This document shows positions 1 to 9,004 of a stretch of 64,000 nt of DNA, one piece after another. Source of the stretch: Actinomadura_C alba (GTDB lineage: Bacteria; Actinomycetota; Actinomycetes; Streptosporangiales; Streptosporangiaceae). A program made the translations under genes and the position numbers. The DNA lies in the NCBI RefSeq assembly GCF_039530285.1, contig NZ_BAAAOK010000011.1, forward strand, positions 434,001 through 498,000, given 5' to 3'. Every line of letters starts with the position of its first letter. The first letter of the stretch is position 1. The notes under the pieces are model-generated. The model made no database searches and had not been told where the DNA came from. It saw nothing but the letters and a program-made list of their open reading frames with translations.

Positions 1-39
1 CGGGGCCGGGACGGCATCGCGCGACGTTGAGGAGAACCC

Positions 40-1629
40 ATGCCCGCCGTTTCCCTGGAGCCCGGCGACCCGCGGACGCTCGGCCGGTTCCGGTTGCTCG
101 GCCGGCTGGGTGAGGGCGGGCAGGGCATCGTCTATCTCGGCGAGGGCCCCACCGGGGCACGGGTCGCGGTCAAGGTGCTCAAGACCGGAGCCGATCCCCG
201 CGCGCGTGACCGGCTGTCCCGCGAGATGGCGGCCGCCATGCGGGTCGCGCAGTTCTGCACCGCACGAGTGATCGATTCTTCCGTGGACGGGCCGCGCCCC
301 TACATCGTGAGCGAGTACGTCGACGGCCCTTCGCTGCAGGAGCGGGTCACCGAACGAGGACCGCTGTACGACGGCGACCTCGACCGGCTGATGGTCAACA
401 CGGCCCGGGCGCTGCGGGCGATCCACCGGGTCGGTGTCGTGCACCGCGACCTGAAGCCGGCCAACATCCTGCTCGGCCCGGACGGCCCGCGCGTCGTCGA
501 CTTCGGCATCGCCCGCGCCATCGACGCCGACGTGCCGACCCAGATGGTGGGCACACCGGCGTACTTCGCGCCGGAATGGCTGCGCAACGAGCCGCCGACC
601 CCCGCCTCCGATGTGTTCGCCTGGGCCGGGACCATGGTGTTCGCCGCGACCGGCCGCCCGCCGTTCGGGCCGAACACCAACCTCCACGCGCTCCTGCACC
701 GTGTCGCCAACGACGAACCCGACCTGAGCGGCGTGCCGCGACGGCTGCTGCCCCTGCTGACGCGGTGCCTGGACAAGGATCCCGCGCGCCGGCCGACCGC
801 GGCCGAGGTCGACGAACGGCTGCTGGACGCGGATCCCGGTGGAGATGCCGAAGAGCGCGCGAGCGGACGGGGACCGGAGACGTCCCGCGACGTCGCCGGG
901 CCGCCGCCGGACCCGGCCGGGCCCTCGGACCGTTCCGAGGAGGCCGCGGAACCTCAGGGTCGGCCGATCCCGCCGGAGCCGGTGGGCGCACCCGCCGGCC
1001 GTACCTCCCACGACGCCGTCCCGCCCGGGCCGGAGCCGCTGCGGACGGCCACCACACGGACGCCCGCGCCGGCGGGTGCCGATCCCGAGCCCGCGTCCGA
1101 GCCCGATCTCGGGCCCAGGCCCGATCCCGCACCCGAGCCGGATCCACGCGCCCGGCCCGCACCGGAACCGACGTCGCCCACGCCCGCTCAGGACCCGAGC
1201 CCGCCCCGGCGACGGGGCGGCCGCCGCGTCCCGGTGTTCGGGGGGCTCGTCGCCGTCATCGCCGTGGCCGGCGTCCTCGGGATCGTCCTCTTCGGGGGTG
1301 GGACCGAGGAGGCGACCGTCCCGCAGTCCTTCGAGGGCACCTGGACCGGCACCGTCTCCGAGAGCGAGGGCTTCGACAACAGCGGCGTCGGGGCGACGAT
1401 GACGATGCGGCGGGAGCAGCGGGCGGCGACGCTGAGGTACGACAGCGGGACCTGTGACGGTGAGCTCACCCTCAGAGAGGACAGCGCCGACGAGCTGACC
1501 TTCGAACTGACCCGGGGACGGTGCCCTGCCGGCACCGTGCGCGTCTACCTCGACGGCGGCGTCCTGGTGCTGAACGCCGCAGGCCCCGGCTACACCGCGA
1601 ACGGGAAGCTCAACCGCACCGGCGGGTGA
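40..1629 (+). CDS. Membrane-anchored Ser/Thr protein kinase
   Basis: A Hanks-type kinase of 529 residues. The glycine loop (GRLGEGGQG), the lysine in VAVKVL, HRDLKPAN (catalytic Asp about residue 137), DFG and a GTPAYFAPE activation segment are all present, so it should be active. A Pro/Glu-rich linker (about residues 270-395) follows, then one hydrophobic span (about 400-422) and an extracellular domain of about 105 residues that opens FEGTWTGTV and contains two cysteines. The outer domain looks like a small beta-barrel sensor; its ligand is unknown. The ATG is preceded by GAGGAG at a good distance. Another kinase of the same build but with a different sensor lies at 59006-61237. A kinase call is secure; the signal and targets are not. 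Confidence 0.9.
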   Translation: MPAVSLEPGDPRTLGRFRLLGRLGEGGQGIVYLGEGPTGARVAVKVLKTGADPRARDRLSREMAAAMRVAQFCTARVIDSSVDGPRPYIVSEYVDGPSLQERVTERGPLYDGDLDRLMVNTARALRAIHRVGVVHRDLKPANILLGPDGPRVVDFGIARAIDADVPTQMVGTPAYFAPEWLRNEPPTPASDVFAWAGTMVFAATGRPPFGPNTNLHALLHRVANDEPDLSGVPRRLLPLLTRCLDKDPARRPTAAEVDERLLDADPGGDAEERASGRGPETSRDVAGPPPDPAGPSDRSEEAAEPQGRPIPPEPVGAPAGRTSHDAVPPGPEPLRTATTRTPAPAGADPEPASEPDLGPRPDPAPEPDPRARPAPEPTSPTPAQDPSPPRRRGGRRVPVFGGLVAVIAVAGVLGIVLFGGGTEEATVPQSFEGTWTGTVSESEGFDNSGVGATMTMRREQRAATLRYDSGTCDGELTLREDSADELTFELTRGRCPAGTVRVYLDGGVLVLNAAGPGYTANGKLNRTGG

Positions 1630-1680
1630 GGCGGGGACCGTCCCTTCAAGGACCTCGCCACCGCGGCATAGGGTGGGCTC

Positions 1681-3378
1681 ATGGTGGACCCGGGAAAAGT
1701 CGTTGATCTGATCAAGGATGCGCGCGATCGACGGACCGTGCCGCTGATTCTGGAACTCGATCTCACCGACGGACTCGTCGAGACGGCGCCGGCGGATCCG
1801 CTCACGGCGATCCTCTCCATCCGGCGTACGCACCTGCGCGATGTGCTCGACGGCCTGCGAAGGGCCCGTACCGACTCGCGCGTGCGCGCGCTGATCGTCA
1901 AGATCGGCTCGGGTATCGGCCTGGCGATGGCCCAGGAGCTGCGGGACGCCGTGCGGGCGTTCCGCGACGCCGGAAAGCCGACCGTGGCGTGGGCCGAGAC
2001 GTTCGGCGAGACCGGCCACGGCACCGTCCCCTACTACCTCGCCACCGCGTTCGAACGCATCTACCTGCAACCGTCCGGCGACGTCGGGCTGACGGGCGTC
2101 TCGCTCGAGGAGCCGTTCTTCAAGGACGCGCTCGAGAAGGCCGGGGTGTCGCCCCGGTTCGCCAAGCGGCACGAGTACAAGACCATGGCGAACACCTTCA
2201 TGGAGAACGCCTACACCCCCGAGCACGAGGAGATGTCGAGCCGGCTCGTCGCGTCGATCGGCGAGCAGATCACCGCCGGGGTGGCGGAGGCCCGGGGGCT
2301 GACCGAGGAGCAGGTGCGGAAGCTGATCGACCGTGGCCCCCTGCTCGCGGACGAGGCGCTCGACGCCGGCCTGGTCGACAAACTGGGCTATCGCGACGAG
2401 GTCTACGCCGAGGTGCGGGCGCAGGCGGGCGAGGACGCGCAGTTGCGCTACGTCGCGCGCTACAACCGGGCTCACTCGCTCACCCCCCGGCTCTCCCGGC
2501 CGAGACAGGACGTCATCGCGCTGATCCAGGGCCATGGCCAGATCCGGCTGGGCCGGAGCGGCCGTTCGCCGATGCCGGGGCAGGGCAACGCCATGGGCTC
2601 CGACACGATCGGCGCCGGGTTCCGCGCCGCCGTCAAGGACGACAGGGTCAAGGCGATCGTGTTCCGCGTGAACAGCCCCGGGGGATCCGCTGTCGCCTCC
2701 GACGCCATCTGGCGTGAGGTCGTCCTCGCGCGCCGGGCGGGCAAGCCGGTCATCGTGTCGATGGGCGATCTGGCCGCGTCCGGCGGTTACTACGTCTCGG
2801 TGGCGGCGGACACGATCGTCGCCCAGCCCGGAACCTTCACCGGGTCCATCGGCGTGGTGGTCGGCAAGCCGATCGTGAACAATCTGCTGGAACGGCTCGG
2901 CATCGGCGTGGGCTCGGTCGAGGACGGTGCCCACGCGCGCATGTTCAGCGCGACGAAGGACTTCAGCGACAGCGAGTGGGAGCGGATCAACACCTCGCTC
3001 GACCGGATCTATGACGACTTCACCGCGAAGGTGGCCGAAGGCCGCCACATGTCGCGCGAGCAGGTCCACGAGCTGGCCCGGGGCAGGGTGTGGACCGGGG
3101 CCGACGCGCGCCGGCACGGGCTCGTCGACGAGCTCGGCGGCCTCGATCTGGCACTCGACCTCGCCCGCAAGAAGGCCGGGCTGGCCACCGACGCCCCGGT
3201 ACGGGTCTTTCCGCACACCGCTCCGCTCGACCGGCTCCGGCCACCGGAGTCCAGTGACGACCGCACGGCCGCGAGAGCCAGGCTGGACGCCTGGGGATCG
3301 CTCTCGGGGCTGGCGAACCGGCTCGGGCTGCCGGCCTCGGGGCCGCTGACCCTGCCCGGTTCCTGGGACATCCGCTGA
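1681..3378 (+). CDS. sppA: Signal peptide peptidase SppA, long (67K) form
   Basis: Family S49 serine protease that digests leftover signal peptides at the membrane. The 565 residues match the two-domain long form. The catalytic dyad is split between domains as in the family: Lys167 in EYKTMANTF of the N-terminal half and Ser367 in AASGGYY of the C-terminal half, followed by the conserved TGSIGV motif. No N-terminal anchor is obvious (the start reads MVDPGKVVDLIKDAR), unlike the E. coli enzyme, so membrane attachment would have to be peripheral or the true start lies elsewhere. It begins 51 nt after the kinase gene and may be read with it. Confidence 0.92.
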   Translation: MVDPGKVVDLIKDARDRRTVPLILELDLTDGLVETAPADPLTAILSIRRTHLRDVLDGLRRARTDSRVRALIVKIGSGIGLAMAQELRDAVRAFRDAGKPTVAWAETFGETGHGTVPYYLATAFERIYLQPSGDVGLTGVSLEEPFFKDALEKAGVSPRFAKRHEYKTMANTFMENAYTPEHEEMSSRLVASIGEQITAGVAEARGLTEEQVRKLIDRGPLLADEALDAGLVDKLGYRDEVYAEVRAQAGEDAQLRYVARYNRAHSLTPRLSRPRQDVIALIQGHGQIRLGRSGRSPMPGQGNAMGSDTIGAGFRAAVKDDRVKAIVFRVNSPGGSAVASDAIWREVVLARRAGKPVIVSMGDLAASGGYYVSVAADTIVAQPGTFTGSIGVVVGKPIVNNLLERLGIGVGSVEDGAHARMFSATKDFSDSEWERINTSLDRIYDDFTAKVAEGRHMSREQVHELARGRVWTGADARRHGLVDELGGLDLALDLARKKAGLATDAPVRVFPHTAPLDRLRPPESSDDRTAARARLDAWGSLSGLANRLGLPASGPLTLPGSWDIR

Positions 3379-3400
3379 GCCCGTCCGCGGACGGGCTGCC

Positions 3401-3880
3401 GTGATCCCACCAGCGGAGTTCACCGAGGCGGTCGCCGGGTTCGCGACCGGTGTCGTGCTGGTGACGGTACGGGACGGCCGCGACGACATCGGCACCACGG
3501 TGACTTCTTTCGCCTCGGTGTCCCTGGAGCCGCCCATGGTGCTCGTCGGCATCGCGGACGAGTCCTATCTGAGCGAGGTCCTGCACCGGCAGGACCATTG
3601 GGCCGTGACGATCGTCAGCGCCGAGCAGAGGGCACTGGCCGGCCGGTTCGCGGCCGAGGGACGGCCGAGCGCCCGGCTCCTGCTCGCGAGCGTTCCGCAT
3701 CACCGTGGACCACGCTCCGGCGCGCTCATCGCCGAGGGCGGGATGGCGGCGCTCGAGTGCGAGACCCGGCTGCGGGTGCCGGCCGGCGACCACGTACTTT
3801 TCGTCGCGGAGGCGATGGCGGTGGACTACGTCGAGCCGGCCCGGCAGCCGCTGGTCCGGGTCGGCGGCCGATATCGCTGA
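3401..3880 (+). CDS. Flavin reductase-like domain protein
   Basis: A 159-residue protein of the flavin reductase (FMN-binding split barrel) family, starting at a GTG 22 nt after sppA. Conserved features are FATGVVLVTVRD near the start, then TSFASVSLEPPMVLVGI, the usual flavin-binding stretch. The family supplies reduced FMN or FAD to a partner monooxygenase or acts as a stand-alone NAD(P)H:flavin oxidoreductase. No monooxygenase is adjacent, so the partner is unknown. At 159 residues it has the core domain only. Substrate is not assignable. Confidence 0.8.
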   Translation: MIPPAEFTEAVAGFATGVVLVTVRDGRDDIGTTVTSFASVSLEPPMVLVGIADESYLSEVLHRQDHWAVTIVSAEQRALAGRFAAEGRPSARLLLASVPHHRGPRSGALIAEGGMAALECETRLRVPAGDHVLFVAEAMAVDYVEPARQPLVRVGGRYR

Positions 3881-4129
3881 CCTTCGGGAAGAAGCTCCTA
3901 TCACGGCCGCTTCTGCGGAGCAAACTACCGTTCTCTACCGGTTCGGCGGCAACTGTTGACGCGACGTGGGTCCTCGTTCACCCTGGATGACGAGCCGACG
4001 ACAGCCCGCTTCACGAGGGCTGAACACGCACCACACTTGTGCCGTACGCCGGGGGGACCGTGCACGTCATCAGCCCGGTTCCCTCCCTCACCCGGCCGGC
4101 GGCACTACCTGTCCTTGATCGGAGCCGAG

Positions 4130-4729
4130 TTGATTCGCGTATTGATTGCGGAGGAACTGCACTTAATGCGGGGAGGGCTCGTCGCCCTCCTTTCTGCCGA
4201 AAGAGACATTTCGGTCGTAGCCGAATTAGACTCGGGTGAAAAAATCATACCCACGGCGCTGAAACTCGATCCGCACGTCGCATTGATCGATGTTCGTCTG
4301 CGTGGGGGATTCGCCGCCGCGCGCGCTTTGCATCACCAATTGCCCGACTGCGGCACGATGATCATGGCCGAGAGCAGGCGCCCGCGCGATCTACGGCGCG
4401 CCGTCAAGTCGCACATCCTCGGGTTCGTGCTGACCGACGTCGAACCGGAGGCGCTCGCCGACGCCGTCCGCCGGGTGGCGCGAGGTGAGCGGGTGCTCGA
4501 CTCCGAGCTGGCCTTCGCGGCACTCGACGCGGAGCAGAGCCCGCTGACACCCCGCGAGCTCGAGGTCCTGGAGGCCGCCGCCGACGGCACGCCGCCCGAA
4601 GAGATCGCCGCTCGGCTGTTCCTGTCCGTGCGCACGGTACGCAACCACCTGTCCCGGATCACCAGCAAGACCGGGGCCCGCAACCGGGTGGACGCCATCC
4701 GCATCGCCAGCGAGGCGGGGTGGCTGTGA
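4130..4729 (+). CDS. NarL/LuxR-family response regulator, atypical receiver (RamR-like, copy 1)
   Basis: Receiver domain plus LuxR-type helix-turn-helix (LTPRELEVLEAAADG...TVRNHLSRI), 199 residues when read from the TTG at 4130. That start has GGAG five bases upstream and gives the canonical opening IRVLIAEELHLMRGG. Reading farther upstream adds 58 residues unlike the family. Phospho-acceptor Asp54 is kept (ALIDVRL), but the acidic pair is AEE instead of the common ADD and the conserved Lys near residue 102 is Thr (FVLTDVEP), so ordinary phosphorelay control is doubtful. No sensor kinase is nearby. A paralogue lies at 6429-7052. The downstream opposite-strand lanthipeptide operon resembles ramCSAB/amfTSBA loci, which are controlled by a LuxR-type orphan regulator (RamR/AmfR), so that role is inferred here. 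Confidence 0.8.
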   Translation: MIRVLIAEELHLMRGGLVALLSAERDISVVAELDSGEKIIPTALKLDPHVALIDVRLRGGFAAARALHHQLPDCGTMIMAESRRPRDLRRAVKSHILGFVLTDVEPEALADAVRRVARGERVLDSELAFAALDAEQSPLTPRELEVLEAAADGTPPEEIAARLFLSVRTVRNHLSRITSKTGARNRVDAIRIASEAGWL

Positions 4730-4770
4730 GCGCCCTCCCCGCCCGCCACGCCAGGGACCGCGACGCGCAT

Positions 4771-4786
4771 GCCCCGGGATCGGGGC
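4771..4786 (+). terminator. Short GC hairpin after the first response regulator
   Basis: GCCCCG-GGAT-CGGGGC is a perfect six-base stem with a four-base loop, 42 nt after the stop of the regulator. There is no U-run. It may end or attenuate the transcript before the secreted-protein gene. Confidence 0.4.
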
Positions 4787-4926
4787 ACCGCGAAACATGT
4801 CCTCGGCATCGGAGCGGTACCACGCCGACACGAAAGGTTTGGATAGAGCGTCGAAAACGGGGAATGCCACAAAGGTCTGGGACATAGCCTGATGTCAGGC
4901 GCAGAGTCGCGCTTCGGAGGGCCGGC

Positions 4927-6228
4927 ATGAATCGGGCGGGCGGTGGAAGGGGAGACGGGCCGCACAACGCCCGGACTGCCGTCACCCTTCTTTTACCCCG
5001 GCGACTTTTCCGGCTATGGTGCCTATTACGACATATCTTACTTATCGCCGGTTTTCTGACCATCGGGTGGTTGATAAGCGGGCCATCGGCGGCGCACGCC
5101 GCCGAGAAGCCGATCGCCCCGGATCGTCCGACCATCGGTGGGGTGACCACGGACGTGCTCGCACTCGTGCGCGACATCACCGATCCGGCGCAGAGCGGAC
5201 GCTCCCCCGCGACCAAGCACCCCGACACCAAGCACCCCGACACCAAGCACCCCGTCACCAAGCATCCCGCGACCAGGTCCTCCGCCACCAAGGCATCCGC
5301 GACCACGGCATCCCCGCGCGGAGCCGCGAGGCCTCCCGCCCGGAGCGGCCCGACCCGCCGCGCCTCCCGGGCACCCGAATCGAGCCCCGTTCCCGCCCGC
5401 GCCGATCGGACGACGCGCGACGGATCTCCTGCGGCCGGCGAGCGACGGCATGACGAGGATCGCCGGGCAGCGAAGGACGCGAGCCGCCGCCAGGTCACCG
5501 GCCTGGTCCACCGCCGGCTCACCCCGGGCTCGACCGCGCCCGCGCACGGGGCCACGACGTGGCGCGACCCGCGGCTGCGAGGCGTGCTCGGCGGTGTGAT
5601 CCGCGCAGTCACCGAGGCGCCGCCCGTTCGCGGGACACCCGGGCTCTGTCTCCCTACGACCGAGCCCGCCGGCACCGCCGGCCGGCCCACGCTCGCAGAC
5701 GGAACCGGCCGGCCGCCGCTCGTTCGCCTATGCCTCGCCGGTTCGCTGATATCGGCCGCGATCAAGCGCGTTTCGCCGGCCGGTCCCGATCGTGCCCCGC
5801 CGCCGTCCACCGCGCCCACCACCGCCGACCTGCGCGATCAGGCCGTCCGCGTCCCCGCCGCCGAGCCATCACGCGTCCTCGGCACCGTCGCCGGCACCGC
5901 CAAGCCCGCTCCGGACGCCGAGGCACCGGCGCGGGCGGGTCCGCCGTGCCTCCGGCCGGTTGCCGGAACCGGCCGGCGTCCCGCGGAGCCTGCCGCCCGG
6001 ATCGCGCGTGCTCAGGCACAGACCGACCACCCGGAGCCACCGGTCCCGCCCACGTCGCCCGCATGCGACAAGGAGACCCGGGGCGTGCCCAAGCCTCCGC
6101 TGGAAACCGTCGGAGATCTGCCCAGGCCGGGACAGGCGCGCGCGGGCGGCCGGCCCGAAACCGCTCGGCACATCGGCGCTCCGACGCTTTCCATCCCGGC
6201 CGAGGATCCCGCCCTATCGCCCGATTGA
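4927..6228 (+). CDS. Secreted low-complexity protein with TKHP repeats
   Basis: No family recognised. The 433-residue product begins with a long basic n-region, a hydrophobic stretch (about residues 36-52, HILLIAGFLTIGWLISG) and a likely signal-peptidase site after AAHAA (about residue 59). After cleavage comes a short conserved-looking segment (PTIGGVTTDVLALVRDI), then four TKHP pentapeptide units and a Pro/Ala/Arg/Thr-rich, probably disordered remainder with scattered cysteines. GGAGGG lies five bases before the ATG. It sits between two paralogous response regulators on the same strand, facing the lanthipeptide operon, so a role at the cell surface in the same programme is possible but unproven. 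The start and signal peptide are convincing; the length of real coding after residue 200 is less so. Confidence 0.6.
   Translation: MNRAGGGRGDGPHNARTAVTLLLPRRLFRLWCLLRHILLIAGFLTIGWLISGPSAAHAAEKPIAPDRPTIGGVTTDVLALVRDITDPAQSGRSPATKHPDTKHPDTKHPVTKHPATRSSATKASATTASPRGAARPPARSGPTRRASRAPESSPVPARADRTTRDGSPAAGERRHDEDRRAAKDASRRQVTGLVHRRLTPGSTAPAHGATTWRDPRLRGVLGGVIRAVTEAPPVRGTPGLCLPTTEPAGTAGRPTLADGTGRPPLVRLCLAGSLISAAIKRVSPAGPDRAPPPSTAPTTADLRDQAVRVPAAEPSRVLGTVAGTAKPAPDAEAPARAGPPCLRPVAGTGRRPAEPAARIARAQAQTDHPEPPVPPTSPACDKETRGVPKPPLETVGDLPRPGQARAGGRPETARHIGAPTLSIPAEDPALSPD
5212..5316 (+). repeat. 15-bp tandem repeat, about seven degenerating units
   Basis: Units of ACCAAGCACCCCGAC follow one another from 5212 without gaps. 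The first two are identical, the next two differ by one to three bases, and the last three decay (ACCAGGTCCTCCGCC and similar). They encode the TKHP(D/V/A) run in the secreted protein. The in-frame 15-bp period means unit gain or loss would not shift the frame. Confidence 0.85.
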
Positions 6229-6428
6229 TCGAGCGCTCCGGCCCGCGGCCGCCGGCGGCCAACCGCCCTGCGGTGCCTTCCGCCTCCAATGGCACCGAGG
6301 CCGGTCTTCGGCATCCTCTGCCGCGACCGTGACCCCGGGCTCGCCGGGCCGGCGCTGACATCGCAGTGATCATCTCGCCCATGCACGGGTGTGTTCAGCA
6401 CGCAGTGAGCCGACCGAAGGGCAGTGCC

Positions 6429-7052
6429 TTGATCCGCACACTGGTCTGCGAGAACGTACGACTCCTCAGAGCAGGACTGGTCGCACTTCTGTCCCGCCCC
6501 GCCGACATCGAGGTCGTCGCGCAACTCGACGACAGCGACGGGATCGTCCCCGCCGCCATCGTGGCGCGGCCGGACGTGGCCCTGATCGACATCGACATGC
6601 ACGGTGGTCCGCTGGCGCTGTCCGTGCTCAGTGACGCCGTCCCGGCCTGCCGGATTCTGGCCCTGTACTCGCCGGAGAGCCGGGGCCATGGCCTGGGACC
6701 GGTGAGCGCGCCCGCCCACGCGCTCATGCCCAAGACCGCCTCCGCCGACCGCGTCGTGTCCGCCGTCCGGGGTCTGGCCCGGGGAGACGGGCTCATCGAG
6801 CCGTTCTCCGTCCGCCGGCCGGCCGACGCGATCGCCAGCCCGCTCACCCCTCGGGAGACCGCCGTCCTGCGGGTCGCGGCCGAGGGGGTCTCGGCCGCCG
6901 AGATCGCCAAGCGGTTGAACCTGTCACCCGGCACCGTGCGCAACTACATCTCGCGAGCGATCGCCAAGACCGGCACCCGCAACCGCCTCGACGCCGCCCG
7001 GTACGCCGACCGCCAGGGGTGGCTGTTGCCCTCGGTGCCACGGTCTCCGTGA
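6429..7052 (+). CDS. NarL/LuxR-family response regulator (RamR-like, copy 2)
   Basis: A 207-residue paralogue of the regulator at 4130-4729: both open IR(V/T)L, both carry GLVALLS, Asp54 in ALID, and a C-terminal LTPRE...TVRNYISRAIAKTGTRNRLDA helix-turn-helix. The TTG at 6429 is chosen because GAAGGG lies seven bases upstream and because the protein then begins exactly like copy 1. The acidic pair reads CEN instead of ADD, but the Lys in MPKTAS is retained, so this copy is closer to a standard receiver. It converges on the lanthipeptide operon, separated by a strong hairpin at 7073-7105. Confidence 0.8.
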   Translation: MIRTLVCENVRLLRAGLVALLSRPADIEVVAQLDDSDGIVPAAIVARPDVALIDIDMHGGPLALSVLSDAVPACRILALYSPESRGHGLGPVSAPAHALMPKTASADRVVSAVRGLARGDGLIEPFSVRRPADAIASPLTPRETAVLRVAAEGVSAAEIAKRLNLSPGTVRNYISRAIAKTGTRNRLDAARYADRQGWLLPSVPRSP

Positions 7053-7072
7053 CAGTCCGCTGTGCCGTACGA

Positions 7073-7105
7073 GGTGTGCGCCGTACGAGAGGTGCGGCGC
7101 ACACC
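7073..7105. terminator. Bidirectional terminator hairpin
   Basis: GGTGTGCGCC (7073-7082) and GGCGCACACC (7096-7105) form a perfect ten-base stem around a 13-nt loop. It lies between the convergent stops of the second response regulator (7052) and the last ABC exporter gene (7151), where a shared terminator is expected. Confidence 0.7.
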
Positions 7106-7150
7106 CGCAGAGGCGGCGGAGGAGCGGAGCCATCACGGGCCCCGTGGTGA

Positions 7151-9004
7151 TCAGGCCGTCGTCCGCGTCCCGCCCCGGTCGACGCCGCCCGGTTCCGCGC
7201 CCTCCCCGCCGGCGAAGTGCACCGGCTCCAGTTCCCAGTGCCCGACCAGGTCGCGGTAGGAGGGCGAGGTGACGAGCAGGCCGGCGTGGGTTCCGAGTGC
7301 CGTGCCGTTCCCGTCCATGACCAGGATCCGGCTCGCGCGCAGGGCCGAGCTCATCCGGTGGGCGACCACGACGAGCGTTCCCGGCCGGCGTGCGAACGCC
7401 TGCTCGGCGCGCGCCTCCGCAGCCGGGTCGAGGTGGCAGGTGGCCTCGTCCAGGATGGCGAGCGGCGCGGTGGAGAGGTACGAACGGGTGAGGGCGACGA
7501 GTTGACGCTCTCCGGCGGAGAGGTCGCGAGTTCCGATCACGGCACGGTAGCCGCCGAGGCGTTCCACGACCGGCCGAAGCCCGACCAGGTCGACGGCCTC
7601 GTCGAGGAGGGCGACGGAGGCGCCGGGCCGCAGGTAGGCCAGGTTCTCGGCGAGCGTGCCCGCGAAGACGTAGGCCTCCTGCGGTATCACCACCCGGTAC
7701 CCGCCGTCGAGGCCGGACACCGGTGCTCCCCCGAGCCATACCCGTCCCGACCGCGGCTGGAGCAGCCCGGCCATGAGCGACGCGACCGTCGACTTGCCGA
7801 TGCCGCTCGGGCCCACGATCGCCAGGTGGTCGCCGTCCGGGACCACGAGGTCGAGCCCGTCGACCACCGGCTCGGCATGCGGGCCGTAGCCGAAGACCAC
7901 GTCCCGGAGTTCGAGGTCACGGCGGACCAATGGGCGGATTCCACCGCGGCCGGTGCGGGCGTGCCCGGCTCCGGCGAGCGCCGTACCATCCAGGCCGCCC
8001 GTGGCACCCAGGCCGCCCGGGCCGCCGTCGTGGCCGGTCTCGAGGATGCGGTTCAAGTTGACGACCAGTTGCAGACCGCTGCCGCCCAGTGCCTGGACCA
8101 GCGTCTGGAGCGCGGGCTGGAAGGCGTAGGCGATGTAGGTCAGCGCACCGAGGATGGTGCCCGCGGTCGCCCCCCGGTCGCGCAGCCACGGCGCTCCGGC
8201 CAGGACGAGGACGACCGGCAGCCAGCCGCCGATGGTGAGCGACAGGGTGCGCACCGTCGTGAGCCTGGCCAGTGCCCGCACCGCCGAGGCCTGTGCCTCG
8301 ACCCGCGCGCCCACCGCGGCGCGCGTCTGCTCCTCACCACCGTTGGCGGCGATGTCCCGTAGCCCTTCGGCCAGCGCACCGGCGGATTCGGCGACGTCCT
8401 CGTCGGCGAGGGCGAGCCGCCGCTGCCGGCCCGCCAGCGCGCGCAGCGACCCGAAGAACAGGGCCAGGCCCACCGCGAACGGCGGCAGGATGAACACCAG
8501 CACCTCGGGCGTGAGGAAGAGCAGGCCGAGCAGCGCGCTCGCCACCGTGAACACGAAGCTCCGGACCACCATCACCATGCCGGCGAAGGAGTCCCTGACC
8601 ACCTCGACCTGCCGGGTGAGGCGGGCGACCCCCGCGGCCCCCGGCGCCTCGTCGCCCGTGGTCGCGCGGTGCAGCGCCCCGGCGACCACATGGCGTACGA
8701 GTTCGTCGCGGAACGGCTCGACGATCGCGGCCAGCCGGAGATAGATCTGCCGGGTCGCCACGGCACCGGCGATCACCGCTGCCGCGAGCACCCCCAGCCA
8801 GGCCAGTCCGGTGCCGGGGCTGCCCCCGCGGAACCCGTCGTCGACGGCCAGCGCGATGGCCCGGCCCGACACGAACACCGGAATCACCTCGACGACCGAC
8901 CAGCCGGCCAGCCGCACGAGCTCGCGCGGGCGGCGCCGGAGCGCGGACAGCAGCACCCGTGCCGACCTGCGCGTCACGCTCGTCGACCCGCGCGTGACGC
9001 TCAT
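7151..9004 (-). CDS. ABC exporter half-transporter, catalytically canonical subunit (RamB/AmfA-like)
   Basis: A 617-residue fused membrane/ATPase half-transporter. The N-terminal half has the six hydrophobic spans of a type IV exporter. The ATPase shows Walker A GPSGIGKST, Q-loop IPQEAY, signature LSAGERQLV, Walker B LAILDEATCHLD with the catalytic Glu, and the H-loop VAHR. The ATG at 9004 overlaps the preceding gene's TGA (ATGA), with a GAGGGGGG run upstream, so the pair is translationally coupled. Together with its neighbour it should form a heterodimer that exports the lanthipeptide encoded just upstream, as the two Ram/Amf ABC proteins are thought to do. A long in-frame extension upstream of 9004 runs opposite the neighbour's ATPase and is not real. 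Confidence 0.88.
   Translation of the reverse strand: MSVTRGSTSVTRRSARVLLSALRRRPRELVRLAGWSVVEVIPVFVSGRAIALAVDDGFRGGSPGTGLAWLGVLAAAVIAGAVATRQIYLRLAAIVEPFRDELVRHVVAGALHRATTGDEAPGAAGVARLTRQVEVVRDSFAGMVMVVRSFVFTVASALLGLLFLTPEVLVFILPPFAVGLALFFGSLRALAGRQRRLALADEDVAESAGALAEGLRDIAANGGEEQTRAAVGARVEAQASAVRALARLTTVRTLSLTIGGWLPVVLVLAGAPWLRDRGATAGTILGALTYIAYAFQPALQTLVQALGGSGLQLVVNLNRILETGHDGGPGGLGATGGLDGTALAGAGHARTGRGGIRPLVRRDLELRDVVFGYGPHAEPVVDGLDLVVPDGDHLAIVGPSGIGKSTVASLMAGLLQPRSGRVWLGGAPVSGLDGGYRVVIPQEAYVFAGTLAENLAYLRPGASVALLDEAVDLVGLRPVVERLGGYRAVIGTRDLSAGERQLVALTRSYLSTAPLAILDEATCHLDPAAEARAEQAFARRPGTLVVVAHRMSSALRASRILVMDGNGTALGTHAGLLVTSPSYRDLVGHWELEPVHFAGGEGAEPGGVDRGGTRTTA

Noticed and set aside
5212..5316. 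Tandem repeat as a CRISPR array
   Set aside because: Units are 15 bp without spacers and encode TKHP in frame; no cas genes are present.
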